Both the position numbers and the translations under genes were made by a program. This document shows, piece by piece, positions 38,845-48,129 of a DNA stretch of 64,000 nt (position 1 is its first letter; each line of letters starts with the position of its first letter). The stretch comes from Lachnospiraceae bacterium (GTDB taxonomy: Bacteria > Bacillota > Clostridia > Lachnospirales > Lachnospiraceae), in the NCBI GenBank assembly GCA_015057035.1, contig SVFC01000002.1:62001-126000 (forward strand), written 5' to 3'. The notes beneath the pieces were generated by a model. The model was not told the origin of the DNA and did not search any database. It saw only the letters and a list, made by a program, of their open reading frames with translations.

Positions 38845-40683
38845 ATGAAATTGTGGGGATATTATGCATTTCATACCTTCATAAATTCCATTAAGAAGAT
38901 GTTCCGTAGCACGTTTATTATTGTCATTGCGGCAATTTTCGGCATTGGAGTGATTTTTGGTGTTGCAGCAGGTGTCCTTACTACGGTAATTGAAGATGAA
39001 TTGTCTACGGAAGTAGAGGGCGATGAAACTTCAAGAGAAGGTTATGGCGACCCTGAGTATGGAATGTTTGATGAAAATGGCAAGTTCCTATTCTACGATG
39101 ATTTGTACGAAGAGGGACTGGGCGGTTATGATGAAAACGGTAACTTTATATATTATGAGGATGCCTTAGATCAGAACCTGGGCTACTATGATGAAGACGG
39201 AGATTTTATCTTCTATTATGAAGAGATGACGGAAGAGGACATTGCCCAGTTGCTTCTTGTGGTGGAGGCGGCAGCCTTTGTAATCGTGTTATTGATTCTG
39301 GGCTTTGGTGCCCGTTCTGGCATGAAACAGGGTAGTGATATCTTCGTAATGGCAGATGTGAATTTCTTGTTTACAGCACCTATGAAGCCTCAGTCAGTTC
39401 TCTTGTTCCGACTGACCTTCCAGATGCTGGGAATCATTACAGGGTCTCTCTATTTGCTGTTCCAGATTCCGAATCTGGTTTTAAATGTAGGGGTGCCTTT
39501 AGAGGCGTGTTTGATCATCTACGCGGCACTTATGGTTGCCTTTGTATTCCAGAAACTATTTTCTGTAGGAACATATACATTGACAGCAACCTATCCTAAG
39601 ATTAAGAAATTCGTTACCCCAGTACTGATTGGAATTGCACTTCTCGTTGTGGGAGTTGTGGGAGTGACTTTCGTATCCTGTGGAATGGATGTGTGGAAAA
39701 CCTTAGAACTTAGTCTTGCATCTGAATGGACACGTTTGATTCCAATTGTCGGTTGGTTAAAAGGCGTTGTTATTCATGCAATCAATGGCAATCTCGGGAT
39801 GACACTTCTGTACTTTGTGCTTAGTCTTGCTGGCATGATCGGACTTGTATATATTATCTGGCATATGAAGGCTGACTTCTATGAAGATGCCATGGCAGGA
39901 GCCCAAGCAAGAGAAGATATGATGCTGGCAGTGGCAGAGAATCGCAAAGTAGTAGAAGTCAAGGCAGATGGTACCACCAAAAAAGACAAACGTAAGGTGA
40001 AAGAAACTACAGGCAGTTTATTCGGCAAGGCGTTAGGTGCGCAGACCTTCTTTGCTAAGGAACTCATAGTCCGCAGACGTTTGGCCAAATTCGGAATTGT
40101 AACAAATACAATGCTTTGGTACTTAACCATCTGTGTAGGTATGGTGCTTCTCAATACAAAAGTGCTAGAGATTTCTGATTTTACAATTACGGGTGTAATT
40201 CTGATGGCAGTATTATTCTTCCGTAATTATGGTAATCCAATTGCCCAGGAAACTTCCATGAACTGGCTCTTTTTGGTGCCTGAAAGTCCATACAAAAAGG
40301 TGTTCTTCGCCATGATGGCAGGAAGCTATGCTTCGGCTATGGACCTTCTTCCAGGAATGATAATTTCTATGCTTGTGATGGATATCAACCCAGTTACCAT
40401 GTTTCTATGGTTTGCAGTTTTGGTAACCATGGACTTCATGCTCTCTGGTGTTGGTTTATTACTGGAAGCATTGTTCCCAGCCAGTGCTATGGAGATGGTA
40501 AAGGCCTCTATCCAGATGATGCTCAAATTCGTGGTGATTATCTTCATCGTTGTAGCCATTGTAATTGGCGTGATGCTTGGCGGTTTCGAAATGGGACTGA
40601 TTATGACACTTGTTTTAAATGTAGTTTTGGGCGGTGTAAGTTTTATCATTTATCCATCTATGTTGCATGGGGGAATTGCATAG
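38845..40683 (+). CDS. ABC exporter membrane protein with acidic tandem repeats in extracytoplasmic loop
   Basis: Multi-TM; follows ATPase gene; repeats 'MFDENGKFLFYDD../GYDENGNFIYYED../YYDEDGDFIFYYE'. Confidence 0.8.
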   Translation: MKLWGYYAFHTFINSIKKMFRSTFIIVIAAIFGIGVIFGVAAGVLTTVIEDELSTEVEGDETSREGYGDPEYGMFDENGKFLFYDDLYEEGLGGYDENGNFIYYEDALDQNLGYYDEDGDFIFYYEEMTEEDIAQLLLVVEAAAFVIVLLILGFGARSGMKQGSDIFVMADVNFLFTAPMKPQSVLLFRLTFQMLGIITGSLYLLFQIPNLVLNVGVPLEACLIIYAALMVAFVFQKLFSVGTYTLTATYPKIKKFVTPVLIGIALLVVGVVGVTFVSCGMDVWKTLELSLASEWTRLIPIVGWLKGVVIHAINGNLGMTLLYFVLSLAGMIGLVYIIWHMKADFYEDAMAGAQAREDMMLAVAENRKVVEVKADGTTKKDKRKVKETTGSLFGKALGAQTFFAKELIVRRRLAKFGIVTNTMLWYLTICVGMVLLNTKVLEISDFTITGVILMAVLFFRNYGNPIAQETSMNWLFLVPESPYKKVFFAMMAGSYASAMDLLPGMIISMLVMDINPVTMFLWFAVLVTMDFMLSGVGLLLEALFPASAMEMVKASIQMMLKFVVIIFIVVAIVIGVMLGGFEMGLIMTLVLNVVLGGVSFIIYPSMLHGGIA

Positions 40684-40711
40684 GGAATTTGTAGGATATA
40701 TAAGATGTGAA

Positions 40712-40760
40712 GGGGGTTGTTGCAAAATACCACATTCGGTATAATTGCGACACCCCTTTT
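40712..40760 (+). terminator. Hairpin terminator at left edge of element B
   Basis: GGGGGTTGTTGCAAAATACC acattc GGTATAATTGCGACACCCC TTTT. Confidence 0.7.
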
Positions 40761-41200
40761 CTATGCCACCAGACACGGCCCATGACACAACGACTTTGGA
40801 TAGAAGGATAGAATTTCTTGAATCGCTTTTTGATGGATGTTTTCGTGTCTTTTGATAGGCGAACATCCGTGGGCTGGCAGTATATGCATCGGAGACTTCG
40901 TTGTAATTTTCAAGTACTTCTAGATATGCCTTAGAACAAAGTTGATATAAAAAAACCGCTCTTGAGAACTCGGCGCAAAAGCAGCGCCTCAAACATTCAA
41001 GAGCGGTTTTACATTTTGTTCTAATGGCATATCAAGAAGTACTAAGAAAACTCCAAATAGTCTCTGACGCATATACTGCCAGCCCACGGATGTCCGACAT
41101 TCAAAAGACATCGAATAATAGACAACATCAAAAAGCGATTCTTAGAAATTCATTTTTCTAGCCACGGAGTTGCGTCCTGGGCCGTGTCTGGTGGGCATAG
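40761..41200. repeat. Element B: ~440-bp intergenic near-palindrome homologous in architecture to element A
   Basis: CTATGCC(-)ACCAGACACGGCCCA / TGGGCCGTGTCTGGTGGGCATAG ends; GAATCGCTTTTTGATG/CATCAAAAAGCGATTC; GGCTGGCAGTATATGC/GCATATACTGCCAGCC; apex CTTGAGAACTCGGCGCAAAAGCAGCGCCTCAAACATTCAAG. Confidence 0.9.
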
Positions 41201-41205
41201 AAAGA

Positions 41206-41249
41206 GGGGCGTTGCACATTTCATAGGTGTTGTGCAACAGCCCCTTTTT
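41206..41249 (+). terminator. Hairpin terminator at right edge of element B
   Basis: GGGGCGTTGCACA..TGTGCAACAGCCCC TTTTT. Confidence 0.75.
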
Positions 41250-41319
41250 ACATCTTGCCAAACGTATGTTCTTGTGATAATATAATAAAAGGAACATATG
41301 TTCTAGAGCATCAAGTGAG

Positions 41320-43014
41320 GTGAGAAGATTGAGTAACGAGATATATGTGGAATCCTCAAGTATATATAGCGTAAACGGCAATAACTTATGTGTAACTAGA
41401 GATTCTTCTGGTTGGGAATCTATCATGGAGAAACTGACGATTCTAGCAGATTCCGCCAAGTATGATGTAGCGTGTACTTCCAGTGGTGTAGAGCGCAAGG
41501 GAGATGGTAAGAATCTGGGAAGTGCAGCAGGCTGTGGCATCTGTCATAGTTTTGCTGCAGATGGAAGATGCATCTCTTTGCTTAAGATTCTGTTTACTAA
41601 TGAATGTATCTATAATTGCCAGTATTGCATTAATCGATCTTCTAATGATGTGAAGCGTGTTTCTTTTACCCCAGAAGAAGTTTGTACACTGACGATGGAA
41701 TTTTATCGGAGAAATTATATCGAAGGACTGTTTTTAAGCTCGGGAATTATTCACTCGCCGAATTATACCATGGGACTTTTGTATGAGACTCTTTTCTTGC
41801 TTAGAACAAAATATCATTTTAATGGATATATTCACGTTAAGGGAATTCCGGGAGCGTCTGCGGATTTGGTGGAGATGGTGGGCTATCTGGCGGACCGCAT
41901 GAGTGTGAACCTGGAACTGCCAACAGCAGATGGGCTTCGGACATTGGCACCGAATAAAGTGCGGCAGAATATTCTTACACCGATGCGGCAGATTCAGAAT
42001 GGTATCAAGGAGAGTCGCTATAATCACGGTTGCCTTAGTATGAAAAGTCGTATGGCGGTGGATGAGAAGACATATTACAACCAACTGGCGGAGATGAGAG
42101 ACAGCTATGATAAGTTATGTGATTATCAGAGTGCCAGAGGTGTGTTACAGGGGGAGAAAGCTGCGCAGGTAGCACAGATTGCTTGGAAAATCGATGAGAC
42201 AGAGAATCAGAAGGAGTCTAGTGCTGCAGGAAACCAAAAGGCGTCGGATATACCAGGTGGTATATATCTACCAAGTGGAAATGTGAAGCCAGAAGTTATA
42301 CGAGAAATGCCGGGAGCCTATGGAATAGGTGGAAGCGGCAGGACAACTCTCACCCGCTTCGACCGTTATTTTGTTCCAGCGGGACAGAGTACCCAGATGA
42401 TTATTGGTGCCACAGGGGAGACGGATTACCAGATTATGTCAGTGTCGGAAGCACTATATAATCGGTTTGAGATGAAGCGCGTTTTCTATTCGGCCTTTGT
42501 GAATGTGAATCAGGATGAAACTCTTCCAGCATTACGGGAAGGTCCGCCCCTGCTTCGGGAACATCGTCTGTATCAGGCGGATTTTCTATTGCGTTTCTAT
42601 GGGTTTAAAGCAGATGAATTATTGTCGGAAAAACGACCGAATTTCAATGAGCTGATTGACCCGAAGTGTGATTGGGCAGTACAGCATTTGGAGCAGTTTC
42701 CGGTGGAGATTAACAAAGCTGATTATTATACGCTACTACGAGTGCCGGGAATTGGAACAAAAAGCGCAAAACGAATTATAGCTGCCCGTCGTCATGCGAA
42801 GTTGGGGTTTGATGATATTAAGAAAATGGGAGTGGTGTTAAAACGCGCCTTGTACTTTATTACTTGTGAAGGTCGCATGATGTACCACACACCAATAGAG
42901 GAAGGCTATATCACCAGACAGCTTATTTATAGTGAGAAGCCAGCACAATTACTTTTACCAGATGGAGGAACAACACATTATGAGCAATTATCCCTCTTTG
43001 ATTTTGCAGTGTGA
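41320..43014 (+). CDS. Putative DNA modification/repair radical SAM protein
   Basis: Radical SAM 'CIYNCQYC'; HhH 'LLRVPGIGTKSAKRIIAARRH'; followed by TIGR03915-type partner. Confidence 0.85.
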   Translation: MRRLSNEIYVESSSIYSVNGNNLCVTRDSSGWESIMEKLTILADSAKYDVACTSSGVERKGDGKNLGSAAGCGICHSFAADGRCISLLKILFTNECIYNCQYCINRSSNDVKRVSFTPEEVCTLTMEFYRRNYIEGLFLSSGIIHSPNYTMGLLYETLFLLRTKYHFNGYIHVKGIPGASADLVEMVGYLADRMSVNLELPTADGLRTLAPNKVRQNILTPMRQIQNGIKESRYNHGCLSMKSRMAVDEKTYYNQLAEMRDSYDKLCDYQSARGVLQGEKAAQVAQIAWKIDETENQKESSAAGNQKASDIPGGIYLPSGNVKPEVIREMPGAYGIGGSGRTTLTRFDRYFVPAGQSTQMIIGATGETDYQIMSVSEALYNRFEMKRVFYSAFVNVNQDETLPALREGPPLLREHRLYQADFLLRFYGFKADELLSEKRPNFNELIDPKCDWAVQHLEQFPVEINKADYYTLLRVPGIGTKSAKRIIAARRHAKLGFDDIKKMGVVLKRALYFITCEGRMMYHTPIEEGYITRQLIYSEKPAQLLLPDGGTTHYEQLSLFDFAV

Positions 43015-43750
43015 GGATTCCGTGGAAGGGATTCTTACAGCAATCTATGATGCTTTTGTGGAAAAGAATAAAATGCCTGAATTTCAGGATGGAGATATCT
43101 CTATTGCCATTGGAGACAATCTGAATGTGAACCTGTTTGCCAGAGAGATTCAGGTAAAAACTGATTTGAATAAAGCCCAGAAGACACTGTCCAGTATTCA
43201 GAGCAAGATTAGTTATCACGCTTACCAGAACATTATGAGCGCACTGTGCCATTTTGCATTGGATAGAGGGGATGCTGCCCTTGGCTATCTAATCAAAGGG
43301 TTCCCTATGGGGGCTCGTGTTTCAGAAGCGCTGGCAGATCCTTATGTTATGCGCATTATGGAATTGTCTCGCAAGGTGGATAATGAAGCACATCTATTTA
43401 GTGGGTTCGTGCGCTTTCATGATTTGGGAAAATTCCTATATAGTGAGGTAGAGCCGAAGTGTAACGTATTGCCGAAGGTTATGGAGCATTTTGAAGACCG
43501 TATGCCGAATCAGCATTATGTTATCTATGATTCCCGTCGCAAGATGGCTTTGGTACATCCGGCTTTTCAGAAGAGTTTCTTTGCGTATGGCGAGGATTTT
43601 CACATTGATGTGTCTCAGAGACGGGATGAGTTTGAAGTTTTATGGGGAAAATATTTCGAGCATATTGCGATTCAGGAGCGCAAGAATCCACGCTGTCAGA
43701 ACAATCTGATTCCAAAGTGGTATCGCAAGAATATGGTGGAGTTTTCGTAA
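42980..43750 (+). CDS. TIGR03915/DUF4130-type putative DNA repair protein
   Basis: 'VMRIMELSRKVDNEAHLFSGFVRF', 'HFEDRMPNQHYVIYDSRRKMALVHP', C-term 'NLIPKWYRKNMVEF'; start overlaps radical SAM gene. Confidence 0.82.
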   Translation: MSNYPSLILQCEDSVEGILTAIYDAFVEKNKMPEFQDGDISIAIGDNLNVNLFAREIQVKTDLNKAQKTLSSIQSKISYHAYQNIMSALCHFALDRGDAALGYLIKGFPMGARVSEALADPYVMRIMELSRKVDNEAHLFSGFVRFHDLGKFLYSEVEPKCNVLPKVMEHFEDRMPNQHYVIYDSRRKMALVHPAFQKSFFAYGEDFHIDVSQRRDEFEVLWGKYFEHIAIQERKNPRCQNNLIPKWYRKNMVEFS

Positions 43751-43768
43751 TTTGTACAATTTGTACAC

Positions 43769-43797
43769 TTGTTTTCTTACAGAATACAACATATAAT
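43769..43797 (+). promoter_or_regulatory. Promoter TTGTTT-N17-TATAAT for type III antitoxin RNA, preceded by TTTGTACA direct repeats
   Basis: TTGTTT 43769-43774, 17 nt, TATAAT 43792-43797; TTTGTACA at 43751 and 43760. Confidence 0.6.
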
Positions 43798-43832
43798 AAC
43801 ATTAGAAGTAGTCTTACTTCACTTCATCATAA

Positions 43833-43950
43833 ATGAGTCCTGTGACGGTTCTGACAGGACGGTAAAATAAAAAATGACCGAGCGATGAGTCCTGTGACGG
43901 TTCCGACAGGACGGTAAAATAAAAGGTGACCGAGTGATGAAGAACAATTA
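43833..43950 (+). ncRNA. Probable type III antitoxin RNA: 2.1 copies of 52-nt repeat
   Basis: ATGAGTCCTGTGACGGTTCYGACAGGACGGTAAAATAAAARRTGACCGAGYG repeated with exact 52-nt period (43833, 43885, partial 43937). Confidence 0.75.
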
Positions 43951-43977
43951 GAGAACCGTTTAGGCGGTTCTCTTTTC
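43951..43977 (+). terminator. Terminator between antitoxin RNA and toxin ORF
   Basis: GAGAACCGtttaggCGGTTCTCTTTTC. Confidence 0.8.
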
Positions 43978-43994
43978 ATACATAAGGAGAAGGA

Positions 43995-44480
43995 ATGCAG
44001 TTACCAGAGAATGACTATCAAATTCTCAAGCTTACTCCTATGTTCTATAGTAATTATCTCAATCAATCCCATACAGAGATTTTAAAAAAGAATAATCGTG
44101 CATATAATTGTTTGCTTTTTCAAACGCACTACAACTTTTTTGTTGCGGTGCCTTATCGAAGTGAAGTTGCGCATAAATATGCATATCATTTTCGTTATTC
44201 CAAGCGCTCGAAAAAACATAAGTCGGGCTTGGATTATACAAAAATAATTATTGTAGGACAGAATGAGTATCTTGATACAAAAGACGCCATTATTGATAAT
44301 GACGAGTATAATGAAACAATTAAAAATTTTGAAAAAATCAAACGAGAAGTATTAAAGTACGTGGAGGATTATATCAATTATGTGCAAGGGAAAAAAGTGA
44401 TATCTGAAAAAGAATTTGAAAGAAGATATAAATATTCTACATTAAAATATTTTCATAGAGAATTGGCATTAGAGGAATAA
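43995..44480 (+). CDS. Probable type III toxin (TenpN/CptN/ToxN-like endoribonuclease)
   Basis: 161 aa; 'GLDYTKIIIV', 'YKYSTLKYFHREL'; immediately downstream of tandem-repeat RNA and terminator. Confidence 0.7.
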   Translation: MQLPENDYQILKLTPMFYSNYLNQSHTEILKKNNRAYNCLLFQTHYNFFVAVPYRSEVAHKYAYHFRYSKRSKKHKSGLDYTKIIIVGQNEYLDTKDAIIDNDEYNETIKNFEKIKREVLKYVEDYINYVQGKKVISEKEFERRYKYSTLKYFHRELALEE

Positions 44481-44522
44481 AAAGAAGATGTGGATATGCC
44501 ACACCCCCTAAAAGATTAAGCC

Positions 44523-45029
44523 TTACGACAGTTCTTCAAATGCGATTTCATTTTGCTTCAAAAATTTCATAACCATTTTGTCCCATTCGTTTTCTAGAGT
44601 TTTATCTGTGGAAAAGATATTATAGGCGATGCCTGTGGTAAGGGATAATAACTGGTTCTGGTATTTGAGATTAATATACATTCCAGTAATATCAGCGGAT
44701 TTGTAACTACTTCCCACAGCAGTTATGGTCTTTTCCATGTTGTCAGGGGACAGTAAAAACACAAAGCGAAAAGCAGAAGGGGTTTTCTTGCCTTTGATTA
44801 GGTCGAAGCAGTTGCCTCGCAGCATGGAAAATGGAAGAAAACGACAACCGTTTAGGTGAAGTTCTTCTAATTCCTCAGGACTGTAAAATCCTTTGGTAAT
44901 CTGTCCGTTTATGGTATATGTGGCAGCGCTGGTTATGACAGCTTCCTGCATCAGAAAATGATCAAATATTTCGCTTCGAAGAAGCTTGTTCATAAAATCT
45001 TTTACATCAGTAAGTTCTAATGCTATCAT
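44523..45029 (-). CDS. Conserved hypothetical protein (DUF5721-like)
   Basis: 168-aa ORF with codon-usage-like composition; family assignment tentative. Confidence 0.6.
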   Translation of the reverse strand: MIALELTDVKDFMNKLLRSEIFDHFLMQEAVITSAATYTINGQITKGFYSPEELEELHLNGCRFLPFSMLRGNCFDLIKGKKTPSAFRFVFLLSPDNMEKTITAVGSSYKSADITGMYINLKYQNQLLSLTTGIAYNIFSTDKTLENEWDKMVMKFLKQNEIAFEELS

Positions 45030-45177
45030 TTTGTTCTCCTACGGGTTTTAACATCATTTTATCTAACAACATTGTAGCAAAAAACATTAGGATAATCTAG
45101 CAGATTATATGGCACAATGAAAATAAGTGTGGTAGAATGAACGCAAACCACTTTGAAAAAGAAAAGAGGACATAAAT

Positions 45178-46464
45178 ATGACAGAACAGCAGAAATTATT
45201 TGATATGCTTCGTGCAGGCGTTGCACCTTTTATGTGTGTGGAAGAATGTGAAAACCGTCTTACAGAAGCAGGATTTGAGAAGATAAATTATAAGGATGCC
45301 TGGAATCTGGTGCCAGGTGGGAAGTATGTAATGAACCACCATGGAACAGCTCTTCTGGCATTTACTGTTGGTAAAGAATATAAGCCTACGGACATGATTC
45401 GCATGGCAGCCGCCCATACAGATTATCCATGTATGCGAATCAAACCAAACCCAGACTTTGTTACAAATGGTTATGCACAGGTAAACCTGGAAGTTTATGG
45501 CGGACCAATTTTAAATACTTGGTTTGACAGACCACTGGGTGTGGCAGGTCGTGTTGCTCTTCGCAGTGACAATCCATTTGAACCTAAGATGGTATTGTAT
45601 CGTAGCGAAAAGCCAGTTATGACCATTCCAAATCTGGCAATTCACATGAACCGTGAAGTGAATAAGGGCGTTGAGATTAACAACCAGACAGATTTGATGC
45701 CTGTATTAGACGTGCTCTCTGAAGAGAAGAAAGATACCAAGTATTTTATGGAATTCCTTGCTTCAGAACTACAAGTAGATGTACAGGATATTCTGGATTT
45801 CGAATTAAGCGTATTTCTTATGGAAGAGCCAATGTACATCGGTGTGGAAGACACATTGATTTCTGCTCCAAGATTAGATAACTTAACTTCCTGCTCTGGT
45901 CTGGTATCAGCAATTATCGATGGGGAAAGAGCAAACGGTATTAACCTGATTGAATTATCTGACCACGAAGAAGTTGGTTCCAGCACAAAACAGGGGGCTG
46001 CATCCATTCTTCTTCACGATATGGTAAAACGTATTGTAAAGGGTCTTGGTGGCAATGACGAAGATGCAGAACGTGCTATGTATGGTGCCATGATGGTATC
46101 TGTTGACGTGGCGCATGGTTTACATCCAAACAAAGCTGGTAAGATGGACATTACCAACAAACCAGTCTTAGGCAAAGGCTTATGCATTAAGCAGGCTTGT
46201 TCACAGTCTTATGCAACGGACGCAGAGACCATCGGTATCTTCTGCCAGATTTGCGATAGCCAGAAGGTTCCATACCAGAGATTTGTAAATCGTTCTGACG
46301 TTCGTGGTGGTAGTACTTTGGGAGCAATCTCATCTACTATGACACCAGTTAGAACTATGGATATTGGTATTCCACTTCTTGCAATGCATTCTTCCAGAGA
46401 GTTAATGGCAGCAACAGATATGGATTCTTTGAAAAATGCAATGACTGCATATTTTCAGCTGTAA
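45178..46464 (+). CDS. M18 family aminopeptidase
   Basis: 'AAHTDYPCMRIKPNP', 'SAPRLDNLTSC', 'DHEEVGSSTKQGA', 'MVSVDVAHGLHPN'. Confidence 0.92.
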   Translation: MTEQQKLFDMLRAGVAPFMCVEECENRLTEAGFEKINYKDAWNLVPGGKYVMNHHGTALLAFTVGKEYKPTDMIRMAAAHTDYPCMRIKPNPDFVTNGYAQVNLEVYGGPILNTWFDRPLGVAGRVALRSDNPFEPKMVLYRSEKPVMTIPNLAIHMNREVNKGVEINNQTDLMPVLDVLSEEKKDTKYFMEFLASELQVDVQDILDFELSVFLMEEPMYIGVEDTLISAPRLDNLTSCSGLVSAIIDGERANGINLIELSDHEEVGSSTKQGAASILLHDMVKRIVKGLGGNDEDAERAMYGAMMVSVDVAHGLHPNKAGKMDITNKPVLGKGLCIKQACSQSYATDAETIGIFCQICDSQKVPYQRFVNRSDVRGGSTLGAISSTMTPVRTMDIGIPLLAMHSSRELMAATDMDSLKNAMTAYFQL

Positions 46465-46536
46465 GATTAAAAAAGTATGCTAAAAGAATGTATATGCTAT
46501 GTATTAGATATGTAGATATAAATGAGAGATTGTACG

Positions 46537-47907
46537 ATGAAATATAGTTACGAAGAAGTAATTAACACCATCCAGAACGCCAGACGTTTTGGAGAACACA
46601 CAGGATATGAAGTATCAAAACATATGCTAGAACAGTTGGGGAATCCGCAGAGCGGCATTCCCTTTGTTCATGTAGCCGGAACCAATGGCAAGGGCTCAAC
46701 CACGGCCTTTTTGTGTAAGATATTAGAGCAAACGGGCAAAAAGATTGGAATGTTCACTTCGCCTCATTTGGTGGAGTTTGAAGAACGCATTCGTATCAAC
46801 GGTGTGTATATATCAAAAGAGGATGTAACACGCCTTGGCAATCAGCTCCTGTCTATGGAATTTGAGTTGTCACCGACAATGTTTGATTATTGTCTTGCAA
46901 TGGCGGTACTTTATTTTAAAGAGCAAAATTGTGACCTGATGGTAATGGAAACTGGGATTGGCGGACGCTATGATTCCACCAACGCTTTAGGAATTCCGGA
47001 AGTGGCCATTATTACTACAATTGGATTTGATCACATGGGGATACTAGGCAACACGTTGGAGGAAATCGCAGGGGAAAAGGCTGGGATTATGAAACCAGGA
47101 TGTCCTGTGGTTACCACGGAACAACAGCCACAGGTGTTAGAGGTGTTGTTGAAAAACTTTGCAAAAGTCAATAATTTAGCGGGACAGGTGAAGTTTGTTC
47201 AAACCAGACAGCAGTGGGAAGAAGGTGCAGGAGAACTGCATATTCCAGAAGGAACTGCTATCTACAAGCTATCTCGCGAGGATTGCCGTTATGTAGGTGG
47301 TATTTCAACCAAAATGGTGGCAAGCACATATCAGATTGAGAATACAGCTCTGGCGTCACTGGCTGCGCGAGTACTTTTTGATAAATGGAACAAAGAAGGA
47401 ATTCTGCTTACAACAGCGGATGAAAGGGAAAACTTTATCCAGACGGGCATCCGTACCGCGTTTTGGAAAGGCCGTTTGGAACTGATTAATGAGCATCCGT
47501 TTTTTATGATTGACGGGGCCCACAATTCTAATGGAGTGTGGGCGCTTAGAGAAAGCCTACGAGAACTGTATCCGGATGAGAAATTTCACTTTATTATGGG
47601 GGTTATGGCAGATAAAGACTATGAGGAAATGATTGAAGCATTACTGCCATTGGCCATTGATTTTGTAACAGTGACCCCAGAGAGCAACCGTGCATTGCAG
47701 TCTAAGGATTTGGCGGAATGCATCAGGAGCAAGGGTGTAGAAGCGCGTTTCGTGAATAATATGGAAGAGGTGATTCGCCCATTACTGCCGAACAAAGCGG
47801 TATCGAATCAGAATTCTACGGTGACAAAAGTACAGAAGAATGAAAAAACAGTAGCATTTGGCTCGCTTTATTTTATTGGTGCGATTGAAAAATTGCTTCA
47901 GGAATAG
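46537..47907 (+). CDS. folC: Folylpolyglutamate synthase/dihydrofolate synthase
   Basis: 'HVAGTNGKGSTTAFL', 'GMFTSPHLVEFEERIRING', 'METGIGGRYDSTNAL', 'DGAHNSNG'. Confidence 0.93.
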   Translation: MKYSYEEVINTIQNARRFGEHTGYEVSKHMLEQLGNPQSGIPFVHVAGTNGKGSTTAFLCKILEQTGKKIGMFTSPHLVEFEERIRINGVYISKEDVTRLGNQLLSMEFELSPTMFDYCLAMAVLYFKEQNCDLMVMETGIGGRYDSTNALGIPEVAIITTIGFDHMGILGNTLEEIAGEKAGIMKPGCPVVTTEQQPQVLEVLLKNFAKVNNLAGQVKFVQTRQQWEEGAGELHIPEGTAIYKLSREDCRYVGGISTKMVASTYQIENTALASLAARVLFDKWNKEGILLTTADERENFIQTGIRTAFWKGRLELINEHPFFMIDGAHNSNGVWALRESLRELYPDEKFHFIMGVMADKDYEEMIEALLPLAIDFVTVTPESNRALQSKDLAECIRSKGVEARFVNNMEEVIRPLLPNKAVSNQNSTVTKVQKNEKTVAFGSLYFIGAIEKLLQE

Positions 47908-48129
47908 GATTTTGAAATTACAGGTTGGGCTATAGTGGGCAAGAATGATAAACCTTACGAGTACACAACTTTAGTTATGGAACACATAAATTTTTACCAT
48001 AACCAACTTGCATTGAAATTATAGACATTCGCTATTCTTTGTAATAAAATATGAGACAGATTTGAAATTATTAAATTGACCCAGCCGGCAGCAAAGATAC
48101 GACTGAGCCGAGATGTGGAGGAATATATT

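Noticed and set aside
43833-43940. 52-nt tandem repeats with GATGAGTCC considered as a hammerhead ribozyme or a minimal CRISPR array
   Set aside because: Lacks the CUGAUGA...GAAA hammerhead core and has no spacer variation; the terminator plus downstream toxin-like ORF fits a type III antitoxin better.
47908-48129. Leader upstream of ilvE as a T-box or other riboswitch
   Set aside because: No T-box sequence (AGGGUGGNACCGCG) or other riboswitch core could be found by eye.
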